A stretch of DNA of 64,000 nucleotides from contig OV884059.1 in NCBI GenBank assembly GCA_930367215.1, forward strand, positions 159,710,511 through 159,774,510, in the 5' to 3' direction. Source of the DNA: Pollenia angustigena (taxonomy: Eukaryota; Arthropoda; Insecta; Diptera; Polleniidae). The position numbers and the translations under genes were made by a program. Numbering within the stretch: the stretch's first letter is position 1; each line of letters opens with the position of its first letter. Positions 12,311 through 24,159 of the stretch are shown piece by piece. The notes under the pieces are model-generated. The model had not been told where the DNA came from and did not search any database. It was given only the letters and a program-made list of their open reading frames with translations.

Positions 12311-12915
12311 TCAGTGATGGAAAATTCAGTACTATGGTACTTTTTCCTTTCAAAAATACCACGGTACCCCCACGTCCGTTTTAGTACACTCAAAATATTA
12401 TGTAGTTAAATTCAAACGAAAATTCATTTTAAACAAATTAAAATTCATTTAAAAAACGGATCATTTACATTTCATTTAAAACAAATGATTTTTTCATTAA
12501 TTTCAAAATTTTTTATTTATTGAACATCATATTCCTTAAAATTGAATAGTTTTTTTTTTTTTTTTTTGGAAATTATTAGAATATTTTTATGCCGAATCCG
12601 GTACTCCGGCTCAATAGCCCTGTTGACAATATTGCCTTTACAAAATGTATTCTTATCAAAAGCATATGTGCTTGTTGGTATATTTTAATGCAAGATATTC
12701 TCATCAAAAAGACGTTGAAATTTCGCCAGCTCGATTCATAAATGGCTGAGATATGAGCAAGAAAAAAATTCTGTATTTTAGTTTTTTATTTTTAAGTTAA
12801 TTTTCCTAAAAAAAAATAAGTTAAAAAAATATGTTAAAAAATACCAAAATATTGAAAAAGCACTATTTTGCTTGGTGGTCAGTACCATCTAAATTTTTAA
12901 ATTTTCCATCACTGA
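12311..12915. mobile_element. hAT-type non-autonomous element with 8-bp target duplication
   Basis: The termini TCAGTGATGGAAAATT and AATTTTCCATCACTGA are inverted. They are flanked by CACATGTA (12303-12310) and CACATGTC (12916-12923), a 7/8 match that fits an 8-bp hAT target duplication. The interior carries TACCATGGTACT-like words near both ends and no coding sequence. Confidence 0.82.
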
Positions 12916-13249
12916 CACATGTCAGTGATGTGGTTTAGACATAAGAGTTTGAAAAAAATAACCCAGCTTAACATTTGATCCAAATTGCTTAGTATCGTCT
13001 TCAAATTGTCGCATTGCATCACAAAAGATTTTATTAAATGACAAGAATTGATTTTAAGCAACATTCAAGCCTGGCAGCATGTGCTCAAAGCCAGAAGATT
13101 TTACATTCTTGTTTTATTTTGTTAAACATTAAAAAATGATTCTGTCAGCCAATAACTCAAACATTATGTCCTCGCCATAAATTCCTTTTAATATTTTTAG
13201 AACTTTTTCCAAAATAATATGATTTTAGGGAAAACCTTAAAGAGGAAAT

Positions 13250-13945
13250 CTAGTAGGGTCATACATGGAAGTTATGATTAACTTTGGAACTAAGTAAGCC
13301 AACAATTAATAAAATCGTATAAATTCAAATAAAATTTAATCTCGCTATAAAATGGGAAGGAACTATGGTCATTTAACTTATTTGGGTTAAGTCGTAAAGT
13401 TGTAAAGTCATATGTCTTAAAAAAATTACAGTATACTACACTTTTGAAAATAAAATTAAAGCTGTTAGGCGCAGGGGGGAAATACCTTCCATAGGATGCA
13501 TATATTAAATTTCGCTCAACTGAAGAAATATTAAAGAGATAGTCTTCAATCGTGGTTAACAATAAATTTCAATATAGAAATGGGCGGGGTAGCCAGAGTA
13601 GGAGCAGTACCCTCATAGATAGAAATATTAATAAGAGCCGCTGCAAGCAATTTGTTGAACTTTTGGTAATAGGATCTTCTGAACCCCAAAATTGAAATAA
13701 AATAGCAGCGGGAAAATGTTACCCCCCCATAGGACGTCAATGTTTAACATCGCATATCTTAAGAACTGTTATAGTAAGAATTTTAAAACTTTGTAGAAGT
13801 CACTCTACCATACTTTTGAAAATAAAAATAAAGCGGGAAGGCGCAGGGGGCAAAAAACTTCCATAGGATGCATATATGAAATATCTCTCAACTGAAGAAG
13901 TGGTTAAAGCAGTGTAGCGAAGCGCACCGGGTTAAGCTAGTTCTT
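13250..13945. repeat. Decayed transposon ending in a CTAG hairpin terminus (possibly Helitron-like)
   Basis: Two direct copies of a segment (AAAATAAAATTAAAGC, GGCGCAGGGGG, CTTCCATAGGATGCATATAT, CTCAACTGAAGAA) lie at about 13440-13530 and 13810-13905. The second leads into TAGCGAAGCGCACCGGGTTA and AGCTAG followed by T. A short hairpin followed by CTRR and a T fits the known 3' terminus of Helitrons, but no 5' end or Rep/helicase coding region was seen. Confidence 0.4.
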
Positions 13946-14584
13946 AAATATCAGTTCATATTTAGTTATAGTTTTTCATATAATTTTATTTTTATATGAC
14001 TTGAAAAACGAATTTTAAGCATAAATTTGAATAAATTTGTGAAATCGGCAATTTTTTTTAATTATTTTTTTTTTCAACAGCACCACTAAAAAAATGATAT
14101 AGTGTCATTAATTAATTTTTAAAAATTCTATTTTATATTTTTCTTACTGCTTTATTTATTTGTTGTTTACTACTTTGTTTTGTTAACTGCTTTGTTTGTA
14201 CCACAGAGTTTAATTTTAATTTACCAGTTTTCCTGATTTTCTTTTGTTTAATTTGTTGAATAGTTGATGTGGCAATGTTGTCATTTAACAATGAATAAAT
14301 GGATTACATTAGAAATGTAAGTCATGATGACCGACAAGTCGATATTTAGTGGGCCGCTAGGAGAAAGATCGTTATCGTGGGCCAGGCTGAAAATAAGCCA
14401 ACATAACCTCGATAATATAAATTGTATGAGTTTTTGTCATGCAGATGGATTTTCGAAAACGAGACCTCTTTGCGGTTAATAAGTCTTGGATCAGTTGACT
14501 CATGTCAACATATTACTTAGCTGCGTAATTCATCAAAGGTTTTCTTGGAAGTCAAAAAATTTCATCAAAAAGATTTAGTTTTAA

Positions 14585-14760
14585 TGCTTAGGCCAGTTAA
14601 TTAGAAAACTTCATCCAAAGATTTTAGAAAAGCTAAAGATATTATTCAAATAAAACGGTTAAGCGAATAGGAATTATAAACACTCAAAAGTCTTATCCGT
14701 AATAATATCAAAGCTTAAACCAAAAACCAACAACAAACAGTGAGCTTATCTTTTCTTACA
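14585..14760. repeat. Dispersed repeat, copy 2 (first copy at 1140-1370)
   Basis: It matches 1140-1370 in direct orientation. It is surrounded by a short direct duplication (CATCAAAGGTTTTCTTGG at about 14530 and TATCAAAGGTTTTCTTGG at about 14878), suggesting an older composite insertion. Confidence 0.55.
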
Positions 14761-15361
14761 ATCCCGACTACAATCGGTTGATTTTTTGTCAACCATAATT
14801 GTAGTTTTAAGGGAAAAACTACTTTATTTCATTGTAGCCAGTTCAGTTTTTTTGCACTGCCACTTGAATATTTAGTATCAAAGGTTTTCTTGGGAGTCAA
14901 AAAATTTCCTTAATAAGATTTAGTTTATGTTTGATAGCCATTAATAGCGACAACTTGTTGACTTGGGAAGAAAAAGTTAATAATGTGCATTTTGTGTGCT
15001 CATAAAGTATATTATGGAAAAGAAATCAATGAATAACGATACGTATTCTTAGCTTTTAAGCCCTATTCATCGGAATCAGCTCCGACCTAAAATTGTTTAT
15101 TTCCAAACCTGAAAAAATTGCTCGGCGAAAAGAGATTTGATTCGAAAATGAAATCATCTCACAAGCAATTTCAAATATTTTGGATCTGGTGACACAAAAA
15201 TTGGTATTTTGGTTCAGTTTTGAACACAGTTTATCTAAATATAAAAATTTAAATTCGTAATTCATCCCATATCGATACTTGGAGCACAGACGCAAATAAC
15301 GTTGTAAGTGATAAAATGATTATTTTTTAGGAGAGCAAAAGTTATTTTGAATTTTTTTTTA

Positions 15362-16292
15362 TCGGGTGATTATTTAGCTATTATATTTTTGCCAACACTG
15401 GTTTAAACAGCTAACACACGTTTCGTGTTTTGTTTCACTGTCAAACATCTTCAGTTTGATCTATAATTTAACCATGAATCGTCTTACAAACGAACAACGC
15501 TTGCAAATTATTGAATTTTATTATCAAAATGAGTGCTCTGTTAAGAAAGTTCATCCACTTTTTTATCGAAAAATTGTGTTCAGCGACGAAGCTCGTTTTT
15601 GGCTAAATGGGTACGTTAATAAGCAGAATTGTCGATTTTGGAGTAAAGTTCAGCCAGAAGCATTGCAAGAGCTACCAATGTATCAAGAAAAAGCCACAGT
15701 TTGGTGCGGTTTATAGGCTGGTCGCATCATTGGACCGTACTTCTTCAAAGATGATGCGAATCGTAACGTAACTGTGAATGGTGAGCACTACCCTGAGATG
15801 ATATCCAACTTTTTTTTTGCCCAAAATGCAAGAGCTTGACTTGCATGACATGTGGTTTCAACAAGACGGTGCCACATGCCACGCAGCACGCTTAACAATG
15901 GACTTATTGAGATGCGAGTTCGGTGAATATTTAATTTCACGTTCGGGACCGGTCAATTGACCGCCTAGATCATGCGATTTAACGCCTTTAGACTATTTTT
16001 TGTGGGGCTATGTTAAAGCTCATGTCTATACACAATTTAATTGACGCATTGGAAGACAACATTGAAGCATTTATTCATGAGATACCGGCCGAAATGTGAG
16101 CAAGAGTATGCCAAAATTGGACTAAGCGGATGGACCATTTGAGGCGCAGTCACGGTCAACATTTGTATGAAATAATCTTCAAACATTAAATTATATGGAC
16201 CGTACTATCGATTCAAATAAAGATTTCATGAATTTTTCTGAATTTTATGTGTTTTTTTTTAACTTTCCTATAGCTCTTAAAAAATCACCCAT
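15362..16292 (+). mobile_element. Mariner-family transposon, inactive (DD41D type)
   Basis: The inverted ends (TCGGGTGATTATTTAGCTA on the left; TAGCTCTTAAAAAATCACCC on the right) are flanked by TA on each side, the target duplication of Tc1/mariner elements. At about 931 bp it is shorter than a complete mariner, in agreement with the internal deletion seen in its transposase gene. Confidence 0.82.
15474..16189 (+). pseudogene. Mariner transposase with DD41D catalytic spacing, deleted and interrupted
   Basis: The start MNRLTNEQRLQIIEFYYQNE matches the first helix-turn-helix of mariner transposases. After KKVHP roughly 100 residues are missing, and the frame resumes just before the first catalytic Asp in FSDEARFW. 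A stop follows at 15714-15716. A further frame gives the second Asp in WFQQDGATCH and the third in CDLTPLDYFLWGY. There are 41 residues between the last two, which is the DD41D spacing of the rosa-type mariners. A TGA replaces the Trp codon just before PPRSCD, and another stop lies near 16098. Known family role: cut-and-paste transposition at TA sites. This copy cannot make an active enzyme. Confidence 0.8.
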
Positions 16293-18478
16293 TAGATTAC
16301 CAAAATTAATCACTTGTTTGCAATTGTTTAATGAACAGTATTTCTATGAACTTTGAACAAACGTATAATAACCTTTCCACCTTTGTGTAGGGTGTACAAA
16401 AAACAAACAAAAAGTGGAAAAAACATTAACGTGGCGATACTATTCTTATTGTAAGTGGTTTCCTTTCAATCACATTTCCATTATCTGTATTATGGGCATT
16501 TTTTCCTTTTTTCTTTGGCGCTTAAAGTAAATGAGGACTTTATAGCGGAGTAAAATGTTTTTAAGTAATACCCTACAATAGGTACAAAATGGGCAATATA
16601 ATAACAAAATTTAACAAATTTTTGAAAAAGCAAATTTAAATATTTCTTAAAATCTTGTCATCTTTTAATGCACAAAAAGTTTTCAAGAAATTCCCAAAAT
16701 GTTACCTACGCAATTTGAATTTTGTTTTCTTCTTCCATATATTAAGGCATTTCTTTCATCTCAATCCATTTCACTCTGTTTCTGTTTTTTTTTTTTTTTT
16801 TGTATACTCGTTATAATAACTTTTAAGTGCAGTTGAATGATTTTGATTTTAACATTTGCGCCTTTTTATTATCATCTGTTTTTTCTCTCTCTCTACTTTT
16901 CATGGCTTGAAATAAAAACTTATAAAAAAAAATTGGAAAAATCTTTTTTTTTTATTTTGACACTTTCCATGGATTTGTAGTTGATGTTTTTCGGTTTGTT
17001 GTTATTGAGCCGCAGTAACAACTCGAGTGTATGAATAATAAAGTTGAATGAATTGGTTTTCTCTCTTTTTTTTCTCTACCTTTCGGTGTTTTTTTTACCT
17101 TTCAAATAAATTTAAAATAAAAATGAAAAAAAAAATGGTATAAAAATATCTTTAAGCCTGCTACCGTAAAAGTGCATTAATCTTTTGTTTGTTTTCTTTT
17201 TAATATTCCTTTTTTTTATATTTTTGTTCTGTGGTTTTAGTCATCAAATTAGAATGAGAGTAATCTGTGATATTGGGGTCATTTAAAGACGATTTTTTTT
17301 GGTTGCCGTTTGTTTTTGTTGTTTCTTAAAAGTGCAACATTATTGATATTGTTGCCATTAAGAATAATGAAAGGAAATGGGGAAAAAACATTGTTAATGG
17401 CTTAAGATAGATTAAATGATTAAATTTTTTAAAGAATTTCGTTAAGTTTGATATAATTAAAATTTTCTTTTCATAATGTTTTTTGTTTAAATTGCACATT
17501 GGGTTAACAAGAAGAAATATACTACTAAAAGCCCAACCATAATGTGCTTAAATTGGCTTTAGCAAATGTGAAAATAAATGTAAAGCAAATAACGCAAACC
17601 ATATTGAACTTAAGAAACCTTTTTCTTAATTTTGATTAAACTGTTATTTGCTTAAGTAAAGTTCGATACTGATCGCATATACCGCATTTTTTTATGTTAT
17701 TTTATTTTGGTGCTAAATTTCAGTTATGTATTTTATAAAGCTTTTTTGTGATAGTCCTATTGCTTCAATTATTCAGCAATGACTTTATACACTACCAGAC
17801 TATTATATTGTGTTTTCTTGTTACATTTTTACCTTAGCTTTCCTTTGGAAAGCAGTGAGGTATATTGTATGTACAGAAAAATTTACAATTATTAGACACC
17901 AGCAGAATGTATTTTTTTTTAAATACATTTGAGAGACTTTTTGTTAGATTTTGACAGTAGGTTAAGCAAGGCTATGTATATTATGGTTGGGCTTTTACTT
18001 ATACGATAATCTACTATACTTCTGGTTAAGTAGACTATTTTATAATTAAAAAGAAAACTCTCCATTTGAGTACTCCATTGAATACTTGTAAACTTTTGTA
18101 GACTTCTGCCTACTTTGGTACATTACGGCCTAGTTCGCTTGATTCAAGAATTATAAAATTGTTTTAATCCGAATTCGTACTTAAAATAACCCGAAAGTAA
18201 GATTAATTTAAATAAATCTAAAATTGAATCAATCTAAAAATAACCTTGATTTAAGTATCATAAAGTTGATTTCATCCTGAATTCGTGCTTGAAAAAAACC
18301 AAAAAAAGAATTTAGAAAGAAAAAGTTATTATGATTGATTTACTTACCCGTATAACACCTTCCAGAATAATAAAACCCCAACATCATGCCCGATATAGAT
18401 TTTACTTTAGAAATCTTTTATGTACATATTAAAACAAAAATATAAACTAAATGAGTAGCACGAGTGCAAATTCACTTT
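16293..18478. other. AT-rich intronic DNA with homopolymer and CT runs, no gene seen
   Basis: The stretch holds poly-T (about 16785-16801) and CT microsatellite runs (about 16885-16897). I see no exon or complete transposon. A short tract of ACT/TAGAC words (about 18000-18130) belongs to the same family as the large array at 36180-36955. Confidence 0.45.
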
Positions 18479-18563
18479 TTAACCCTTCGTGGTACACATG
18501 AGTCTGGCCAGACCTTTTTTCAGTTTGAATAGAAAATCAAAATATGTGTAGGCCGGAGGGTTA
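18479..18563. mobile_element. Very short MITE with TTAACCCTYCG ends
   Basis: TTAACCCTTCGTGGTACACA on the left faces TGTGTAGGCCGGAGGGTTAA on the right in about 85 bp. The ends are inverted with a few mismatches. A similar TTAACCCT... arrangement lies near 46120-46195. Confidence 0.5.
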
Positions 18564-19177
18564 AACACAACGAAAAGTTTAATTTTATTTTACTTGATTT
18601 AAGAATTTTATTCTTATTTCAAGAAATTCCGGGATTGATTTTCGAAGGACATCTCATTTAGGATTGTTTTGAGTACGTTTAGTGTTATTTGAACTTGAAT
18701 TTTTGAGTACGACTCGTACTTAAAGTAATCAGAAAAAACTTGATTTATCCCGAGTGTTTTTCTTTCTGGGAACTACCTATTTATTGCTGTCTATACAGGT
18801 AGACTGTTGTTTATTTGTGAAGAAGTCTGTCAACTTGAGTAGAATTCGATTGTCTACTTGTGTAAGCTACAGTCTTCTGGAGAATACCACGATTTGTTTA
18901 AGTAGATCATTGTCAAGCGTATTGTTTTTTCAATATTTATGGTTTTAAAATACATTTTCACAAAATAGGAACATTTACTATTATTAAATAAAAAATAAGT
19001 TATCTCACGCCTTAAGTTCTTTGGGCACTACGGACTTGAATACTTTCATAGAAAGAGTAACTATTTATAATTTTTTAAGTGAAGTTTTTTATATGCAATA
19101 TTTTCAGAAGGCCCAAAACAGCACCAGATTGTCTTGGACACAAGTAGAAATTTTACTACATCTTTTGAAACATAAAT

Positions 19178-19528
19178 CCCAGTAAAAAAAAGTGATCCAA
19201 AAGAGCAGGTTTTATGTATGAATTTATACCTCAAATCGCTTTAAACCTGCTGATGGGATGCCTGATTTTTGTATTGGGTGTTCCCGGTTTGGAGGACTAC
19301 TTACTGCTGACAATAAGCGCTTCTTTTAACATGCAAATAAAGCACTCCTAAAGGGCTTTTTTCTATTTTTTCGCTTTAAAACCTTCTTCGTTATCAGCAC
19401 TAAAATAGTAGCTTTTTTGTATATTTTATTCATTATCATTTACTGCTGTATAAGAGCTCTTTTTTGAAGCGGTCGATTATGCGCTTTTTCTCATAAGTGC
19501 TTCAAAACCCCAAATTTTTTTTACTGGG
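19178..19528. mobile_element. MITE, CCCAGTAAAAAA family, copy 2
   Basis: The element has the same termini (CCCAGTAAAAAAA and TTTTTTTTACTGGG) and interior as the copy at 4335-4771, in the same orientation. It is about 85 bp shorter, mainly through a deletion in the middle. The flanks read AT on both sides. Confidence 0.8.
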
Positions 19529-19544
19529 ATATAAGTTAAATGAA

Positions 19545-19690
19545 TTATTTGATAAGTTGAGTAAAGACAAGACTTTCTCGGCTATCGAACTGGAATATGT
19601 GAAGGCATTCATAATAGTAATGAAAACAATTGATACACTAAAAGAAAAATGCTTCATATATTTAATGAATCATTTTCATACAAAAATTTT
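19545..19690 (+). pseudogene. Possible hAT transposase internal fragment
   Basis: The plus strand reads LNELFDKLSKDKTFSAIELE followed by YVKAFIIVMKTIDTLKEK. The pattern (short helix, aromatic-acid, then VM-P/T-I-x-LD-LQ/K) recalls the insertion domain of insect hAT transposases. No catalytic residues are present, and the resemblance is from memory only. Confidence 0.35.
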
Positions 19691-20200
19691 GCTTGGGTAA
19701 ATGGAAATGTTCATTGTCTAAATGGAATTTCATAGTTATAATGAAGTATTTTCGTTAAAATCGCTTCATTGGATTTCGTAATTACGTTAAAAATTTTCAT
19801 TGGATATATGAAAACTTAAGTTTGTCCAAGTTAAACAAAAAATTTTAATTGGGAACATAAAAAAACAATATACAAACATAACTATATTCATAAATTAATA
19901 CAAAATTATAGTTTCCTTAATTGTTTAATTGTTAATCAAAAAATGTAAGATTTCATTATTTTATACATCTAATGTAATATGCCATTAAATTTATGAAATC
20001 AAAATTTTTTTTGATAAAAGCAACATATTTCAATAATGCTTTTATAAATTTAAATTTTCATTATGACAATGAAAAATGTCATTATAGTAATGAAACAAAA
20101 ACTTTCAAGCAACGTTGTTATTATTGTTATGGACAATTTAATCTCATATTTACGTTCTTAATTGAGTAAAAAACATAGTTTTGTTATCCAAAAACTACAC

Positions 20201-20304
20201 TGCCCCGGTAGGCTAGCTGGTAGTGAACTAGTCTATCAGCACCGAAGTTGCGCGATCGATTCCCGCCAGAGACAGAAAAAAAATAAAATAAGAAAAAATA
20301 AAAT
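20201..20304 (+). mobile_element. tRNA-derived SINE head with A-rich tail
   Basis: The tRNA-like start TGCCCCGGTAGGCTAGCTGG holds an RNA polymerase III A box (TAGCTGGTAGTG, about 20214-20225). A B box (CGATCGATTCCCG, about 20253-20265) lies at tRNA-like spacing, and an A-rich tail (about 20276-20304) follows. The body is too diverged to name the parent tRNA. This is a SINE head or a short SINE rather than a working tRNA gene, because the 3' part does not pair to close an acceptor stem. Confidence 0.68.
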
Positions 20305-20310
20305 ATTCAT

Positions 20311-20630
20311 GAAAGTATTCATCCAATGAATAATATTCATAGATCTAATGTAATGTTTCATTAAATTCATTTCAATGAAACTGTTTTTATTGATCCAACG
20401 AAGCGCTGCATAGGTTCCATTTTAATGCAATTTTTCATTGGATTAATACAAAATTTTATTTTACTTTATTGAAAGTATTCACCCAATGAATAATATTCAT
20501 AGATATAATGTAATGTTTCATTAAATACATTTCAATGAAACAGGTTTCATTGATCCAACAAAGCGCTGCATAGGTTCCTTTTAAATGCAATTTTTCATGG
20601 GATTAATGTCAAAATTCATTGGTATTGCTA
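20311..20630. repeat. Tandem duplication, two units of 160 bp
   Basis: Two copies begin with GAAAGTATTCAYCCAATGAA (20311 and 20471) and continue through ATGTAATGTTTCATTAAAT, AGCGCTGCATAGGTTCC and TGCAATTTTTCAT. They differ by a few substitutions. The array directly follows the SINE tail. Confidence 0.85.
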
Positions 20631-21099
20631 AGAAAATTCTTTCAGTGTACATCTTTAGATTTCGTTAAGGTCAACAATTATTATTATTAATTTTCTTTAA
20701 ATGTATTCTCAAAAAAGGTTACTTGAAGCGCATTTTAAAGTGCAGCGTGTAAACTGCACCAAACGTTGCATTTTCCTAGATGAATTAGAGACTGCAGGTT
20801 CTTTTGTGGATTGGTCTCACTCCATATATGGCAATTTTGTTTATTAAACCAAGCATGTGACGTGAGCCATACAAATAATTAATCGATGATTAATGTTAAA
20901 AGTAAAATTGCGTTATTTAGTAGAGTTGTTCAAGCTTAAATCTTTTCAAGAGGATTTTCTAAAGTATTCGGATTATCAATCTCAAAATTTAAGCGCAATA
21001 TGATAGTTCGTTTAACACTCTACTTAACTGATAATTACACTCATAAAATTATTACAGTAACTGATTGTGGGTAATTAAATAAATGATCCGGTTTTTTAA

Positions 21100-21265
21100 T
21101 GAATTTTAAGTTGTTTAAAATGAATTTTTGATTCAATTTAACTTCTTACGGTCTAATTTATAAAAAATAAAACATGTTAATAAAGGGTTTATTAAACGGA
21201 TTTTGTATGAAAATCCGTTTCATAAAGCCTTTATTAACCGGTTTTATTTTTTATAAATAAGGCGG
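21100..21265. repeat. Short inverted repeat around a TTTATAAA-rich core
   Basis: TTTATAAAAAATAAAACATG and TAATAAAGG (21158-21188) are mirrored by CCTTTATTAACCGG and TTTTATTTTTTATAAATAAG (about 21228-21262). The result is a stem of about 45 bp with a loop that contains AAACGGATTTTGTATGAAAA. It is probably a small foldback element. Confidence 0.5.
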
Positions 21266-22006
21266 TTAATCTTTTAAGTGTGTATATGCATAAATATATT
21301 GTACATTGATTTTAAATAGAAAAAAGTATTTTAAGTACACAGTTCAAATGTATTATTTCAAATACATCAATGCATGTTTTTTGCCCAACCCTGACTACTC
21401 TGTACACCTATATAGACTTCTGTTTGTTGAATATCCACCAGGGAGTTTAAATTCTATTTAAAACTGTCGATTGGGATAGATTGTTACCTAATTGAGCACT
21501 TAAAGTACTGAAAAATACCTTCTGGGCACACTTTTATCTATTAAACTAAACAACTTGTTACTTAAGTACAATATCGTCTTTTAAATTACCCTTCTCTCGA
21601 CACTACTTTTGAATTCATACGATTATTTTAAACAAGTCTTAAACTTCTCTGACTAATATATATTTGATCTTCTATTTCAGTGTCATATTAATAATTTTTT
21701 AATTAATATCAAATATCTTTAGTTCTAATCAAAATCTAACATAAATGTATAAACGTGTTTTCAAACAAAATACTAAAATGCTTTTGACATGTTATTTAAA
21801 TTTAAAGTTTTTGTTTTTAACATGACATTTGAAATTAATTTCATTAATCAGTCGAACATGTCATATTTTGTAATTTGCAAATTGAAGAGATTTTGTAATT
21901 GTTATTTGTAAATTTGATAATAGTTTTATATACAATCGATAACATCATTATAATTGAGGTAATAGATACACACAACTACATTAACATGAATTTAAATAGT
22001 TAAGTG

Positions 22007-22232
22007 CATATCGCCCAATTACTTCAATAGTGGCGTAACTCAAAAAAAAAAAAAGAATCCATTTCGAAAAACAGCACGGCACATTCTCGTCAAACGGGGA
22101 AAGTATAAAATATAAAAAGAAGAATTTAATACACAATATGTATAAAGAAATACATAGAGAACAATTCTTCATCACTAACACCAAAATTTTATTTGGTGAG
22201 TTATGTCACTATTGAAGTAAATGAGCGATATG
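22007..22232. mobile_element. MITE with about 35-bp inverted ends
   Basis: CATATCGCCCAATTACTTCA on the left, running into ATAGTGGCGTAACTCA, is mirrored on the right by TTGGTGAGTTATGTCACTAT and TGAAGTAAATGAGCGATATG. Interior words (AAACGGGGAAAGTATAAAA, ACACAATAT) recur at 45590-45660. Confidence 0.72.
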
Positions 22233-22531
22233 TTCATATGTATGTTTGTATATACATATGTTTTATGTATGTATGAGCTGATATACATATGTAAATTAAT
22301 TTTCAACTAATCATGTGTTTGTAAATCAACCAAGCGTAATTTTCCAACATTGAAAAACATTTTCAGAACATTTACTTAATAACTTTTAATTACACAGATA
22401 CTTGATTAATTTTGTTGAATCAACGTAAACCAAAATTGTGTTAAAGGTTGCAGCAAAGATCTTCAACTACAGATTGTAATTTAAACTTAAATGCCACACA
22501 GTTTAGTAATGGGAAGTTTATTTCGAAATAA

Positions 22532-22827
22532 GAGGGAGTTTACACGGTGTCTTTTCAGACATGTCTGACAAACACGTCTGCTTTGTTCGTAGGCGATCGG
22601 GGTAGAGAAGAAAGAGGGGTTGCCAAACAGACATGAAATAAGTTTTCATGTTTGTTTATATATGTTTTCATGTTCTCAATTTGTATGTATATGTGTATTC
22701 GACTATTAGACATGAAAACAGACATGTTTGGAAAGACATCGTGAATAGACAAACGGTTTTTGGTAGTATGTTCAAAAGAGAATGTTTAAAACAGACATGT
22801 CTGGAAAGACACCGTATAAACTTCCTC
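22532..22827. mobile_element. PIF/Harbinger-type MITE with TAA target duplication
   Basis: The left end GAGGGAGTTTACACGGTGTC and the right end GACACCGTATAAACTTCCTC are inverted over about 35 bp, continuing into CAGACATGTCTG. TAA flanks the element on both sides (22529-22531 and 22828-22830). A 3-bp TWA duplication is the mark of PIF/Harbinger elements. The interior shows no coding sequence. Confidence 0.78.
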
Positions 22828-22904
22828 TAAGAATTTCATGTTCAAATTAAGGTCATACATTTTGAATGGAAGTTATTATTTACTATTTTCTAAAATTTCT
22901 ATTT

Positions 22905-24100
22905 ATTAAAAACCAGTATTCGAAAATAAACAGAACATTATTTAGCGTACTGCTCACACATCCAGAAACTATATCTATTTTTTTAAATGTTTGTGTACTT
23001 ATACACAACGCGTAATGCTCTTCATAACTCTTTTTAGGAAAGTTACAAACATTATATAACGTTCTGTTCTTCTGTATAAAACAGAAGAATGGTAATGGTA
23101 CTGTAGACATATGCACATTATATTCTAATCAGTAATCGAAAAAAAAGAACTTTATTAAGCGTTCGGCACACACACACTCAGGAACGATATCTATTTTTTT
23201 AGTGTTTGTGTAGACGAACACAACCTTTAATACCTTTCGTAATTATTTTCAAGAAAGAGCCTAACATTATATAGTGTTCTGTTCTTCGTTAAAAAAAAAA
23301 AACAAAACAATTGTAGAGATGCTGTAGACAAATATTTTAATGTTCTCTAATATAATGTTTCTTTTTTTACATGGATAATGAAATGAACAAACAACAAAAT
23401 TCAGCAACGACCACATCACGAACAGCTTGTGTGTTTATTGTGTATATATTTTGTTTGTATAATTATATTTTGCGGGCTTCTGTGTTTTCGTCTGTTTATT
23501 TTGTTTTTGTAAAAAAGTTTTGGTTTTTTTTTACCAGCCAAAAGGGACGAACATTAATGAGCCGAACCGAGCACAATAAAGTTTGTGGTTAAAAAAAACC
23601 GAACGGAATTAAATGTTCTCATCTTTTGTTGAGTTGGATAAAAATATTATTATTTTTGTGTTTGAAAGATGACAAAATGGAAAACGTAATTTTTTTTAAC
23701 GATTTACTACACAAAGACTATTGGCGTTTATGTTTTTCACAAATCTACCGAACCGAACACTAAGGAGCGATATTAAATGTTTATTTTCGAACACTGATTT
23801 TAATATTCTATAGTTTTTCTTTTTTACGTTGATAAAGGAATGTGAAAAAAAAAATTCAGCAACGACCACAACTCGAAAAGTTTGTTTTTTAAAAAATTGT
23901 TTGTTTTCTTTACCAGCCAAAAATACGCTTAGCACACTGAAATGAATTAACATTAATGTACTGAACCAAACACAACGAAGTTTGTGGTTAAAAAAAACTA
24001 GAATGTAATAAAATGTTTTCAACTTTTTTTGAGTTGGATAAGTATAGTTTTATTTTTGTGTTCAAAGATCGCAAACAGGGAAACGTTTTTTATTTTAATA
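22905..24100. repeat. Complex array of large tandem duplications
   Basis: A unit of about 230 bp is present twice (about 22905-23115 and 23135-23350; shared words AACAGAACATTATT/GTTCTGTTCTTC and ATCTATTTTTTT). It is followed by a larger unit present twice (about 23370-23690 and 23830-24090; shared ATTCAGCAACGACCACA, TTTACCAGCCAAAA and AAAGTTTGTGGTTAAAAAAA). Phrases such as CTACCGAACCGAACAC recur and continue at about 24893 beyond the inserted repeat. The apparent open frames here come from the repetition. Confidence 0.65.
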
Positions 24101-24159
24101 ATTTACTACACAAACACTAAGCGTTTGTATTTCCACATATAGGCATGCATTTCTTTCTA

